Position numbers and translations under genes: made by a program. 6,526 nucleotides of DNA from Trebonia sp. (lineage in GTDB: Bacteria; Actinomycetota; Actinomycetes; Streptosporangiales; Streptosporangiaceae). Location of the stretch: assembly GCA_030038035.1 (NCBI GenBank), contig JASHPP010000216.1, positions 1-6,526 of the forward strand, read 5' to 3'. Below are positions 1 through 6,526 of this stretch, in pieces. The notes below the pieces were generated by a model that did no database searches, was not told the origin of the DNA, and saw only the letters and a program-made list of their open reading frames with translations. Each line of letters starts with the position of its first letter. Within the stretch, counting starts at the first letter, position 1.

Positions 1-1232
1 GCCGCGAGGTCGAACACTACCTGGGCGACTCAGGGGCCGGGCTGATCTTCGCCTGGGAGCCGGCGGCAGGCGAGGCGGCCAAGGGCGCGGCCCAGGCGGG
101 CGCGCGGGTCGTCGCGGTCGCGGACGCGGACGCCGCGGCGGTGCGGGACGGCATGGATCCGGCGGCCGACTGGGCGGACAAGGACGATGACGATGACGCC
201 GTCATCTTGTACACCTCCGGCACCACGGGCACCCCGAAGGGCGCGCAGCTCACCCACGGCGGGCTGCGGCGCAACGCGGAGATCACGGCGCGCTCGCTGC
301 TCCGCGCCGGCTCCGACGACGTGGTCATGGGCTGCCTGCCGCTGTTCCACGTCTTCGGCCTGACCTGCGGGCTCAATATGGCGCTGATCAGCCACGCCTG
401 CCTGACCCTGCTCCCCCGCTTCGACGCGGGCGCCGCGCTCGAGATGATCAGCCGCGACAAGGTGACTGTCTTCGAGGGCGTGCCCACGATGTACTCCGCC
501 CTGCTGCACCACCCGGGCAGGGACCAGGCCGACGTGTCGTCGCTGCGGGTGTGCGTCTCCGGCGGCGCGGCGCTGCCCGTGGAGGTGCTTCGCGGGTTCG
601 AGGAGGCGTTCGGCTGCATGATCCTTGAGGGCTACGGGCTGTCGGAGACATCCCCCGTCGCCTCGTTCAACCATCCGGACGCGGAGCGCAAGCCGGGCTC
701 GATCGGCACGCCGATCGAGGGCGTGGAAATGCGCCTGGTGGACTCCGCGGGCGCCGACGTGCCCGCCGGCGAGGTCGGCGAGATCGCGATCCGCGGGCAC
801 AACGTGATGAAGGGCTACTGGGGGCGGCCGGAGGCGACCGCGGAGGCGATTCCCGACGGCTGGTTCCGCACAGGCGACCTGGCGCGGACTGACTCCGACG
901 GCTACTTCTTCATCGTGGACAGGAAGAAAGAGATGATCATCCGCGGCGGGTACAACGTGTACCCGCGCGAGATCGAGGAAGCGCTCTACGAGCACCCGGC
1001 GGTCAGGGAGGTCGCGGTCGTCGGGATCCCGCACGACTCACTCGGCGAGGAGGTCGGCGCGGCGGTCGCGCTCAAGCCAGGCGCGAGCGTAACCGTGGAC
1101 GAACTGCAGGCGTTCGCCAGGGACCGGGTCGCCGCCTACAAGTACCCGCGCCTGGTCTGGCTCGTCGACGAGCTGCCGAAGGGGCCGACGGGAAAGATCC
1201 TGCGCCGCAGCGTCAAGCCCCCGCAGCAGTGA
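1..1232 (+). CDS. Fatty-acyl-CoA ligase (FadD-like), 5'-truncated by window edge
   Basis: This is an AMP-forming acyl-CoA synthetase (ANL superfamily). It would activate a free fatty or hydroxy acid with ATP to an acyl-adenylate and then to the CoA thioester in the cytoplasm. The reading frame is open from nt 3 and gives 409 residues. Family members have about 500-550, so roughly 100 N-terminal residues lie upstream. Visible motifs, numbered from nt 3, are the P-loop YTSGTTGTPKG (70-80), GYGLSETSP (210-218), GWFRTGDLA with the ATP-ribose Asp292 (286-294), the hinge segment DRKKEMIIRGGYNVYP (from 306), and PTGKILRR with the adenylation Lys398. No key residue is missing. The stop lies 13 nt before phaC, so the two are probably co-transcribed. 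The PHA context suggests 3-hydroxy acids released by PhaZ as one substrate. Chain length cannot be read from the sequence, and an ordinary fatty-acid FadD role is equally possible. Confidence 0.93.
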   Translation, partial: REVEHYLGDSGAGLIFAWEPAAGEAAKGAAQAGARVVAVADADAAAVRDGMDPAADWADKDDDDDAVILYTSGTTGTPKGAQLTHGGLRRNAEITARSLLRAGSDDVVMGCLPLFHVFGLTCGLNMALISHACLTLLPRFDAGAALEMISRDKVTVFEGVPTMYSALLHHPGRDQADVSSLRVCVSGGAALPVEVLRGFEEAFGCMILEGYGLSETSPVASFNHPDAERKPGSIGTPIEGVEMRLVDSAGADVPAGEVGEIAIRGHNVMKGYWGRPEATAEAIPDGWFRTGDLARTDSDGYFFIVDRKKEMIIRGGYNVYPREIEEALYEHPAVREVAVVGIPHDSLGEEVGAAVALKPGASVTVDELQAFARDRVAAYKYPRLVWLVDELPKGPTGKILRRSVKPPQQ

Positions 1233-1245
1233 GCCGGGGGCGGGC

Positions 1246-2997
1246 ATGAGCGGCGAGGCCACGGCTGGGACCGCGCCCCCGTCCGGGGGCGGCACGGAGC
1301 AGGAAAACGCGGCGGAGGCCGTCGCCTACCTGGACCTGCTGCTGTCGGACGCGGCCCTCGGCGTGCTCCGCCGGTTCGCGCCAGGCGGCTTCGCCGGGCG
1401 GCTCGGGCTTGGGCTGGCGCGCCGCCCCCGCGCGGTAGCCGGCCGGGTCGGCGGGCTGGCCGGCGAGCTTGGGTCGATCGCGGCCGGCCGCTCGGACATC
1501 GCGCCCGACCGCCGGGACCGCCGGTTCGCCGACCCGGCCTGGACGTCGAACCCGGTCCTGCGCCGGGTCATGCAGGCCTACCTGGCCGGCGGGGAGTTCG
1601 CGACCTCGCTGGTCGCCGACGCCCGCCTGGAGGGGGCGGACGCCGAGCGGGCACGCTTCGTCGTCGGCAACCTCATCGACGCCCTCGCGCCGAGCAACAA
1701 CCCGCTGCTCAGCCCAGCCGCGTGGAAGGCGGTCATCGACACTGGCGGGCTGAGCGCGGTCCGCGGGCTCCGCGCCTTCGCCGCGGACATGGCCGAGCCG
1801 CCCCGGATTCCGTCCATGGTGGACCCGGCCGCGTTCGAGGTCGGCCGCGATCTCGCGGTCACCCCGGGCGCCGTCGTGCGGCGGACGGAGATCTGCGAGC
1901 TGATCCAGTACTGGCCGGCCACCCCGCAGGTGCACCGCTTCCCGCTGGTCATCGTGCCGCCGATGATCAACAAGTTCTACATCACCGACCTGGCCCCCGG
2001 CCGGTCGATGATCGAGTACCTGGCCGGGCAGGGCTTCCAGGTGTTCGTGATCTCCTGGCGCAACCCCGACGCCAGGCACAGGGACTGGGGCCTTGACGCG
2101 TACGGGCAGGCGATCGTGTCGGCGCTGTCCGCGGCGCGCACGATCTGCGGGGCGGAGCAGGCGAGCATCGTGTCCCTGTGCTCGGGCGGCATCGCGTCCG
2201 CCATGGTCGCCGCCCACCTCGCGAGCACGGGCGCGGGCGCCGAGCCGGGCTCGGGCGGGCTGGCGTCGCTGTTCTGCGGGGTCACGATGCTCGACTCGCC
2301 CGGCGCGGCCGGGGCGCCCGGCCCCGCGGCGCTGGCGTCACAGCGGATCCTTGACCGGGCCGTGGCGGCCTCGCGCTCGCGCGGCTACCTGGACGGACGG
2401 GCGCTGGCCGAGGTGTTCGCGTGGCTGCGGCCCAACGACCTGATCTGGAACTACTGGGTGAACAACTACCTGCTCGGCCGGCCGCCGCAACCGTTCGACA
2501 TCCTGTACTGGAACGCGGACACGACCCGGATGACGGCCGCCCTGCACGCCGACTTCATCCGGCTGTTCTCGGCGCGCGCGCTCGCCAAGCCGGGGGCGGC
2601 GGCGATGCTGGGCACGCCGGTCGACCTGTCCGCGGTGACCGCGGACGCGTACGTGGTGGCCGGGATCGCCGATCACCTGTGCCCGTGGGAGGGGTGCTAC
2701 GCCAGCGCCCAGCTGCTCGGCGGGGACGTGCGGTTCGCGCTGTCGACAAGCGGGCACATCGCGTGCATGGTCAACCCGCCGGATAACCCGAAGGCGCGGT
2801 TCCGCGCCGCGCCCGTCTCGGGTTCGGCGCCGGACTGGCTCGCCGCCACCCCGGAAGGCCCGGGCAGCTGGTGGGCCGACTACGCGTCGTGGGCCGCCGA
2901 GCGCGGCGGCGGGACGAAGGACGCGCCGGACGCGCTCGGCGGGAACGGGTTCACGCCGAGCGACCCGGCTCCCGGCCGGTACGTGCTGGACCGGTAG
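1246..2997 (+). CDS. phaC: Poly(3-hydroxyalkanoate) synthase, class II-like (PhaC)
   Basis: This enzyme polymerises (R)-3-hydroxyacyl-CoA into PHA at the granule surface and releases CoA. It has 583 aa. The PhaC N-terminal domain precedes an alpha/beta-hydrolase core. Landmarks are DRRFADPAW near 90-100, PPMINKFYITDL (238-249), FVISWRNPD (267-275), the nucleophile box SLCSGG with Cys312 (310-315), RPNDLIWNYWVNNYLLG (395-411), catalytic Asp476 in AGIADHLCPW, catalytic His504 in SGHIACMVNPP (from 502), and a C-terminal APGRYV. The segments at 395-411 and 502-519 (SGHI...NPPDNPKARF) recall Pseudomonas class II synthases more than the Cupriavidus class I enzyme. Serine occupies the first position of the usual G-x-C-x-G-G box. 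The ATG follows a G-rich stretch (GGGGGCGGG) 13 nt after the ligase stop. The length exceeds the roughly 560 aa of class II enzymes because of a low-complexity N-terminus. The family call is firm; the subclass comes from remembered sequences. Confidence 0.95.
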   Translation: MSGEATAGTAPPSGGGTEQENAAEAVAYLDLLLSDAALGVLRRFAPGGFAGRLGLGLARRPRAVAGRVGGLAGELGSIAAGRSDIAPDRRDRRFADPAWTSNPVLRRVMQAYLAGGEFATSLVADARLEGADAERARFVVGNLIDALAPSNNPLLSPAAWKAVIDTGGLSAVRGLRAFAADMAEPPRIPSMVDPAAFEVGRDLAVTPGAVVRRTEICELIQYWPATPQVHRFPLVIVPPMINKFYITDLAPGRSMIEYLAGQGFQVFVISWRNPDARHRDWGLDAYGQAIVSALSAARTICGAEQASIVSLCSGGIASAMVAAHLASTGAGAEPGSGGLASLFCGVTMLDSPGAAGAPGPAALASQRILDRAVAASRSRGYLDGRALAEVFAWLRPNDLIWNYWVNNYLLGRPPQPFDILYWNADTTRMTAALHADFIRLFSARALAKPGAAAMLGTPVDLSAVTADAYVVAGIADHLCPWEGCYASAQLLGGDVRFALSTSGHIACMVNPPDNPKARFRAAPVSGSAPDWLAATPEGPGSWWADYASWAAERGGGTKDAPDALGGNGFTPSDPAPGRYVLDR

Positions 2998-3000
2998 CGG

Positions 3001-3877
3001 ATGCCTGCCTTCTCCCGTGTGCGCGGGCGTGCCGCGCCCACCACGCGCAGCATCGTCGTCGACGGGCGGCACCTGCGGGTCGACGTGACGACCAGCGCGC
3101 CCGCGCCGCGGTCGCTGCTTTCCCGCCAGCGGGAACCGGCGCGGGCGGCGGTGCCGCTGCTGCTGATCAACGGGATCGGCGCCAGCCTTGAGCTGCTGCA
3201 GCCGTTCGTGGACGAGCTGCCGCCGCCGGCGGAGGTGATCCGCTTCGACCCGCCGGGCGTGGGCGGCTCGCCCGCGCCCGCCGCGCCATACCGGATCGGC
3301 GGCCTGTGCCGGACGATCGCGCGGATGCTCACCGTCCTCGGCTACGACCGCGTCGACGTCCTCGGCATCTCCTGGGGCGGCGCGGTCGCCCAGCACTTCG
3401 CCGCGTTCCAGCGTGCCCGCTGCCGGCGGCTGGTGCTCGTGAGCACGGCGACCGGCGCGCTGATGGTGCCGGCCAAGCCGGCCGTGCTGGCCAAGATGGT
3501 GACGCCGCGCCGGTACCTGGACCCCGGCTACCTGCGCGCGGTCGCGCCGCTGCTGTACGGCGGGTCGGCGCGGCAGGACCCGGACCGGATACGGGAGTTC
3601 ATGCACGCCGACAGCCGCGTCGGCGCGTCCAGGGGCTACCTGTACCAGCTGGCCGCGGGGGCGGGCTGGACGAGCGTGCCGTTCCTTCCGCTGATCCGCC
3701 AGCCCGCGCTGATCATGTCGGGTGACGACGATCCGCTGATCCCGCTGCCGAACGCGCGGCTGCTGCACGCGCTGATCCCCCGGTCGCAGCTGTACGTCTA
3801 CCACGGCGGGCACCTCGGCCTGGTGACCGAGGCGGCCGAGCACGCACCGGTAATCGCACGTTTCCTTGGAGAGCCTG

Positions 3878-3885
<8 letters not shown>
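3001..3885 (+). CDS. phaZ: Intracellular medium-chain PHA depolymerase (PhaZ-like alpha/beta hydrolase)
   Basis: This serine hydrolase is expected to cleave stored PHA into free 3-hydroxyalkanoic acids inside the cell. It has 294 aa, against about 283 for Pseudomonas PhaZ. Matching segments are NGIGASLELL (57-66, oxyanion loop), GVGGS (86-90), the nucleophile elbow GISWGG with Ser124 (122-127), PAKPAVLAKM...PRRYLDPGY, GWTSVPFLPLI, GDDDPLIP with probable catalytic Asp244, and GGHLGL with His271. No signal peptide is seen, which fits an intracellular enzyme. The ATG lies only 3 nt after the phaC stop, in the same frame, with no clear Shine-Dalgarno sequence, so translation is probably coupled to phaC. 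The first 15 or so residues have no counterpart in Pseudomonas PhaZ as I recall it; an in-frame GTG at 3019 is an alternative start. The end overlaps the next gene by 8 nt. A related ester hydrolase of other specificity is possible but less likely beside phaC. Confidence 0.92.
3868..3871 (+). promoter_or_regulatory. Ribosome binding site for the acyl-CoA dehydrogenase gene
   Basis: GGAG sits 6 nt upstream of the ATG at 3878, inside the last codons of phaZ. It decides the start in favour of ATG 3878 over the in-frame TTG at 3866, which lies upstream of this site and has no comparable site of its own. Confidence 0.7.
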
Positions 3886-5047
<1,162 letters not shown>

Positions 5048-5053
5048 ACGCTG

Positions 5054-5069
5054 CCCGGCGCGGGTTTTT
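5054..5069 (+). terminator. Short hairpin plus T5, possible weak terminator of the pha operon
   Basis: CCCG (5054-5057) and CGGG (5061-5064) can pair across a GCG loop, followed directly by TTTTT (5065-5069), seven nucleotides after the acyl-CoA dehydrogenase stop. The stem is only 4 bp plus a possible G-T wobble, so termination would be partial at best. The T-run merges with the putative DinB promoter. Confidence 0.35.
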
Positions 5070-5083
5070 GACATGATGGTGCC
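5068..5083 (+). promoter_or_regulatory. Putative promoter for a leaderless DinB transcript
   Basis: CATGAT (5072-5077) resembles a -10 hexamer (4 of 6 to TATAAT) and lies 6 nt before the GTG start at 5084, the geometry common for leaderless actinobacterial genes. The TTGACA at 5068-5073 overlaps it, so the two cannot act as a -35/-10 pair. No Shine-Dalgarno precedes GTG 5084, and TGA at 5074 blocks an earlier in-frame start, which supports a leaderless reading. Confidence 0.4.
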
Positions 5084-5587
5084 GTGCCCTGGACAGCACC
5101 CGAGGTGACCAGGCCCGACGTGCCGCTGGCAGCCGGCGAGCGCGCCATGCTGCAGGCGTTCCTCAACTGGCACCGGGCGACGCTGCTGTACAAGTGCCAG
5201 CGGCTGACCGGCGAGCAGCTGGCGCAGCGCTCCGTGCCGCCCTCTGACCTGTCCCTGCTCGGGCTGATCCGGCACATGACCCGGGTGGAACGCACCTGGT
5301 TCCGGCAGCGGTTCGCCGACGAGCTCGTCCCTGACGCCTACGAGCGGGACGCCGCGTTCACGGCGGCCGACCCGGCGCGGGCGGCCGCCGACTACGCGCG
5401 GTTCACGCAGGAGTGGAAGCTCGCCGACGCCGCCGCCGCGAACGCGCCGCTTGAGGCGACGTTCAGCCACAACGGCCAGACGATGTCGCTGCGCCTGATC
5501 TACCTGCACATGATCGAGGAGTACGCGCGCCACCTCGGCCACGCCGACCTGCTGCGCGAGCGCATCGACGGCGCGACCGGCGTGTGA
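5084..5587 (+). CDS. DinB / DUF664 family protein (putative mycothiol-dependent metalloenzyme)
   Basis: The 167-aa protein has the four-helix DinB-like fold signature of the DUF664 branch. Visible pieces are FLNWHRATLLYKCQRLTGEQLAQRS, PPSDLSLLGLIRHMTRVERTWFR, and LIYLHMIEEYARHLGHADLLRERIDG at the C-terminus. Likely metal ligands are His64 and, from the last helix, His142, His150 or His153. Related proteins are thought to transfer or conjugate mycothiol or another low-molecular-weight thiol during detoxification; the substrate here is unknown. The start is GTG 5084 because TGA at 5074 is in frame upstream; GTG 5105 is the next option. It is separated from the acyl-CoA dehydrogenase gene by 36 nt containing a hairpin and a candidate promoter, so I read it as an independent unit with no evident role in PHA metabolism. 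The family call is good; the enzymatic function is open. Confidence 0.88.
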   Translation: MPWTAPEVTRPDVPLAAGERAMLQAFLNWHRATLLYKCQRLTGEQLAQRSVPPSDLSLLGLIRHMTRVERTWFRQRFADELVPDAYERDAAFTAADPARAAADYARFTQEWKLADAAAANAPLEATFSHNGQTMSLRLIYLHMIEEYARHLGHADLLRERIDGATGV

Positions 5588-5605
5588 CCGCCCGCCCGGG
5601 CTGGC

Positions 5606-5651
5606 GGCGGGGCCCCCAGCGCCAAGCCTATTGCAATGCCAGGAACTTAAG
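5606..5651 (+). repeat. Left arm of 46-bp imperfect inverted repeat
   Basis: This arm matches the reverse complement of 5922-5967 at 37 of 46 positions. The outer 18 bp (5606-5623, GGCGGGGCCCCCAGCGCC) are perfect. Next come AA, a 5-bp mismatch block (GCCTA here, TAGGC in the aligned reverse complement), a perfect TTGCAAT, and a final GGAA-x-TTAAG. The arm starts 18 nt after the DinB stop. No target-site duplication is visible outside the arms. Confidence 0.85.
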
Positions 5652-5813
5652 CCGCCCAGCCTGCCGACGGACAAACCACCCATACCGGGCGCGGTCCGCG
5701 GGCGCTGGCCAAGATAGGAGCCGAGCGGCATGCGGAAATCGGTATAAAACGGGCAATAAAGCTGCGGCCCGGGTCCTAAGTTCCCGGTGCCGTCCCACTA
5801 TCTGAGACCGCCA

Positions 5814-5851
5814 CCGGCCAGCCGCCCGCGCCCCGGCCAGCCTGCCGCGCC
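5814..5851 (+). repeat. 19-bp imperfect tandem repeat, two copies
   Basis: Copies at 5814-5832 and 5833-5851 both begin CCGGCCAGCC and end CCGCGCC in register. They agree at 17 of 19 positions, differing only at positions 11 and 12. They lie between the arms of the 46-bp inverted repeat. In DNA this GC-rich, this may be simple slippage. Confidence 0.6.
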
Positions 5852-5921
5852 CTTGCCGCACTGCTCACACGCACATCAGCTGACCAGGTGACATGCACCC
5901 GAGGGAGCGGCGACGCAGCCC

Positions 5922-5967
5922 CTTAACTTCCCGAGATTGCAAGCCTATTGGCGCTGGGGGCCCCGCC
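5922..5967 (-). repeat. Right arm of 46-bp imperfect inverted repeat
   Basis: This is the reverse-complement partner of 5606-5651, with perfect identity over its outer 18 bp (5950-5967). The 11-mer CAAGCCTATTG occurs at 5940-5950 and at 5623-5633 in the same orientation, so the core is direct while the flanks are inverted. The inner 11 bp (5922-5932) also form a perfect inverted pair with 6050-6060. Confidence 0.85.
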
Positions 5968-6049
5968 ATCAAAAGGCCGGCTTCCGGGGAGGGCCGGGGG
6001 CCGCCGGGGAGCGGGGCGCCTGGGGCGTGTGGTTAGCGTATGGCCAGAT

Positions 6050-6060
6050 GGGAAGTTAAG
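6050..6060 (+). repeat. 11-bp inverted repeat partner (GGGAAGTTAAG)
   Basis: GGGAAGTTAAG here is the exact reverse complement of CTTAACTTCCC at 5922-5932, with 117 nt between them. Related motifs occur as GGAACTTAAG (5642-5651, + strand) and as GGAACTTAGG read on the minus strand at 5775-5784. This makes four copies of one motif in about 420 nt, in orientations +, -, -, +. Confidence 0.7.
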
Positions 6061-6090
6061 CAGTCGCAGCCAGGCAGCGGGCCCGGCGCA

Positions 6091-6152
6091 GGCCGCGGGT
6101 GCGGCAGTTCGGCCGGGCCCGGGCCGCGGGTGCGGCAGTTCGGCCGGGCCCG
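6091..6152 (+). repeat. Exact 31-bp tandem duplication upstream of the coiled-coil gene
   Basis: 6091-6121 and 6122-6152 are identical 31-mers, each starting GGCCGCGGGTGCGGCAGTTC, followed by a six-base start of a third copy (GGCCGC, 6153-6158). Each unit contains the palindrome CCGGGCCCGG. The array ends 28 nt before the ATG at 6181, so it lies in the probable 5' untranslated or promoter region of that gene. Confidence 0.95.
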
Positions 6153-6166
6153 GGCCGCCGACATTC

Positions 6167-6173
6167 GGGGGGA
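6167..6173 (+). promoter_or_regulatory. Ribosome binding site for the coiled-coil gene
   Basis: The purine run GGGGGGA (6167-6173) lies 7 nt before the ATG at 6181. It favours that start over the out-of-frame ATG at 6174. Confidence 0.65.
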
Positions 6174-6180
6174 ATGCCAG

Positions 6181-6526
6181 ATGGCAGCCGATTTCAGCCA
6201 GCTCACGGACAAGGTCAACGAAGCCCAGGCCCAGATCAAGGCCACGATGGGCAAGGGCAGGGACCAGCTGCAGGCCCAGGTGGAGCAGGCCCAGAACAAG
6301 GCTGAGCAGCAGGCCGATCAGATCAAGACGAAGGCGGCGCAGTCCAAGGACAAGGCCGCCGCGAACTGGCAGGCCATCCAGGACAGATGGCAGTCGCACG
6401 TCGCGCAGCTGCACCAGCGGACCGCCGACATGAAGGCTGAGCGTGACGTCCGCAAGGCCGAGCTTAAGGCCGAGATCGCCGAGGGCGACGCGCAGGACGC
6501 GATCAACTTCGCCATCGCCGCCGTGC
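6181..6526 (+). CDS. Ala/Gln/Lys-rich helical (coiled-coil) protein, 3'-truncated by window edge
   Basis: The frame is open from ATG 6181 to the window end, giving 115 residues with no stop. The visible part has no proline and no cysteine, is rich in Ala, Gln, Lys, Glu and Asp, and should form long amphipathic or coiled-coil helices. Examples are QLTDKVNEAQAQIK (7-20) and QLQAQVEQAQNKAEQQADQIK. Its only tryptophans are Trp63 and Trp70 (WQAIQDRW), and the visible end reads DAINFAIAAV. No signal peptide or membrane segment is seen. It resembles, from memory, a family of uncharacterised actinobacterial coiled-coil proteins with a similar N-terminus and paired tryptophans. A phasin-like, PHA-granule-associated role is conceivable from composition and from the nearby phaC, but it is separated from that operon by a DinB gene and a long repeat region. 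The start is backed by GGGGGGA 7 nt upstream. The function is unknown. Confidence 0.78.
   Translation, partial: MAADFSQLTDKVNEAQAQIKATMGKGRDQLQAQVEQAQNKAEQQADQIKTKAAQSKDKAAANWQAIQDRWQSHVAQLHQRTADMKAERDVRKAELKAEIAEGDAQDAINFAIAAV

Larger units (their letters stand above)
5588..6180. other. Repeat-rich intergenic region without a convincing gene
   Basis: These 593 nt separate the DinB gene from the coiled-coil gene. Short open frames on both strands (for example 5584-5805 + and 5628-5861 -) show no recognisable protein and lack ribosome binding sites. A 6-bp stem can form just after the DinB stop (CCCGCC 5591-5596 with GGCGGG 5606-5611), without a T-run. The centre (about 5731-5762) is notably AT-richer than its surroundings and includes TATAAA at 5743-5748 with no matching -35. 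A TAGCGT hexamer at 6034-6039 could be a -10 for the downstream gene, also without a -35. Several repeat families, listed separately, occupy much of the rest. Confidence 0.6.

Noticed and set aside
30..2217. Two 334-codon minus-strand frames opposite the ligase and phaC
   Set aside because: They are low-complexity Arg/His/Val-rich translations without domains, antisense to well-supported genes.
3866..3877. Earlier TTG start for the acyl-CoA dehydrogenase
   Set aside because: The GGAG at 3868-3871 is correctly spaced for ATG 3878 and would lie inside the extended coding sequence. MSDFTDFYG is a natural N-terminus.
5584..5861. Small open frames in the intergenic region on both strands
   Set aside because: They overlap the inverted repeat, have no ribosome binding site and show no recognisable sequence.
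5881..5935. Riboswitch (ydaO-like) upstream of the coiled-coil gene
   Set aside because: GAGGGAGCGGCG loosely recalls such motifs, but I could not assemble the conserved paired regions, and the segment overlaps the inverted repeat.
5606..5967. Complete insertion sequence
   Set aside because: Only about 270 nt lie between the arms, with no transposase frame and no visible target-site duplication. At most it is a MITE or remnant.
6091..6152. CRISPR array
   Set aside because: The two 31-bp units abut directly without spacers, and no cas genes are present.

Overview
The window comes from a very GC-rich genome with strong G/C preference at third codon positions. A DUF664-type DinB protein is present, a family tied to mycothiol-using bacteria. 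Together these point to an actinomycete (Actinomycetota); genus and species cannot be named from the sequence. All six supported genes lie on the + strand.

Positions 1-5047 hold a tight four-gene operon for medium-chain polyhydroxyalkanoate (PHA) and fatty-acid metabolism. It contains the 3' part of a fatty-acyl-CoA ligase (fadD-like, cut by the left edge), a PHA synthase (phaC), an intracellular PHA depolymerase (phaZ) and an acyl-CoA dehydrogenase. The gaps are 13 nt, 3 nt and an 8-nt overlap. The synthase has catalytic Cys312, Asp476 and His504, and its C-terminal half reads like the class II (Pseudomonas, medium-chain) synthases. The depolymerase is a clear relative of Pseudomonas PhaZ. 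The inferred logic is a PHA cycle: PhaC stores 3-hydroxyacyl-CoA as polymer, PhaZ releases free hydroxy acids, the ligase re-activates acids to CoA thioesters, and the dehydrogenase feeds beta-oxidation. No monomer-supply gene (phaJ, phaG) and no phaD-type regulator is visible here.

A short hairpin plus T5 follows the operon. Then comes a separately transcribed, probably leaderless DinB/DUF664 gene (5084-5587).

The 593 nt from 5588 to 6180 carry no convincing gene but are rich in repeats. There is a 46-bp imperfect inverted repeat (5606-5651 / 5922-5967) whose 11-bp core sits in direct orientation, a four-fold GGAA(C/G)TTA-type motif, a 19-bp imperfect tandem repeat and an exact 31-bp tandem duplication.

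The window ends inside a gene (6181 onward) for a proline-free, Ala/Gln/Lys-rich helical protein. It could be a general actinobacterial coiled-coil protein or, speculatively, a phasin-like granule protein. The most interesting items are the actinobacterial class II-like phaC-phaZ operon and the repeat-laden intergenic region.
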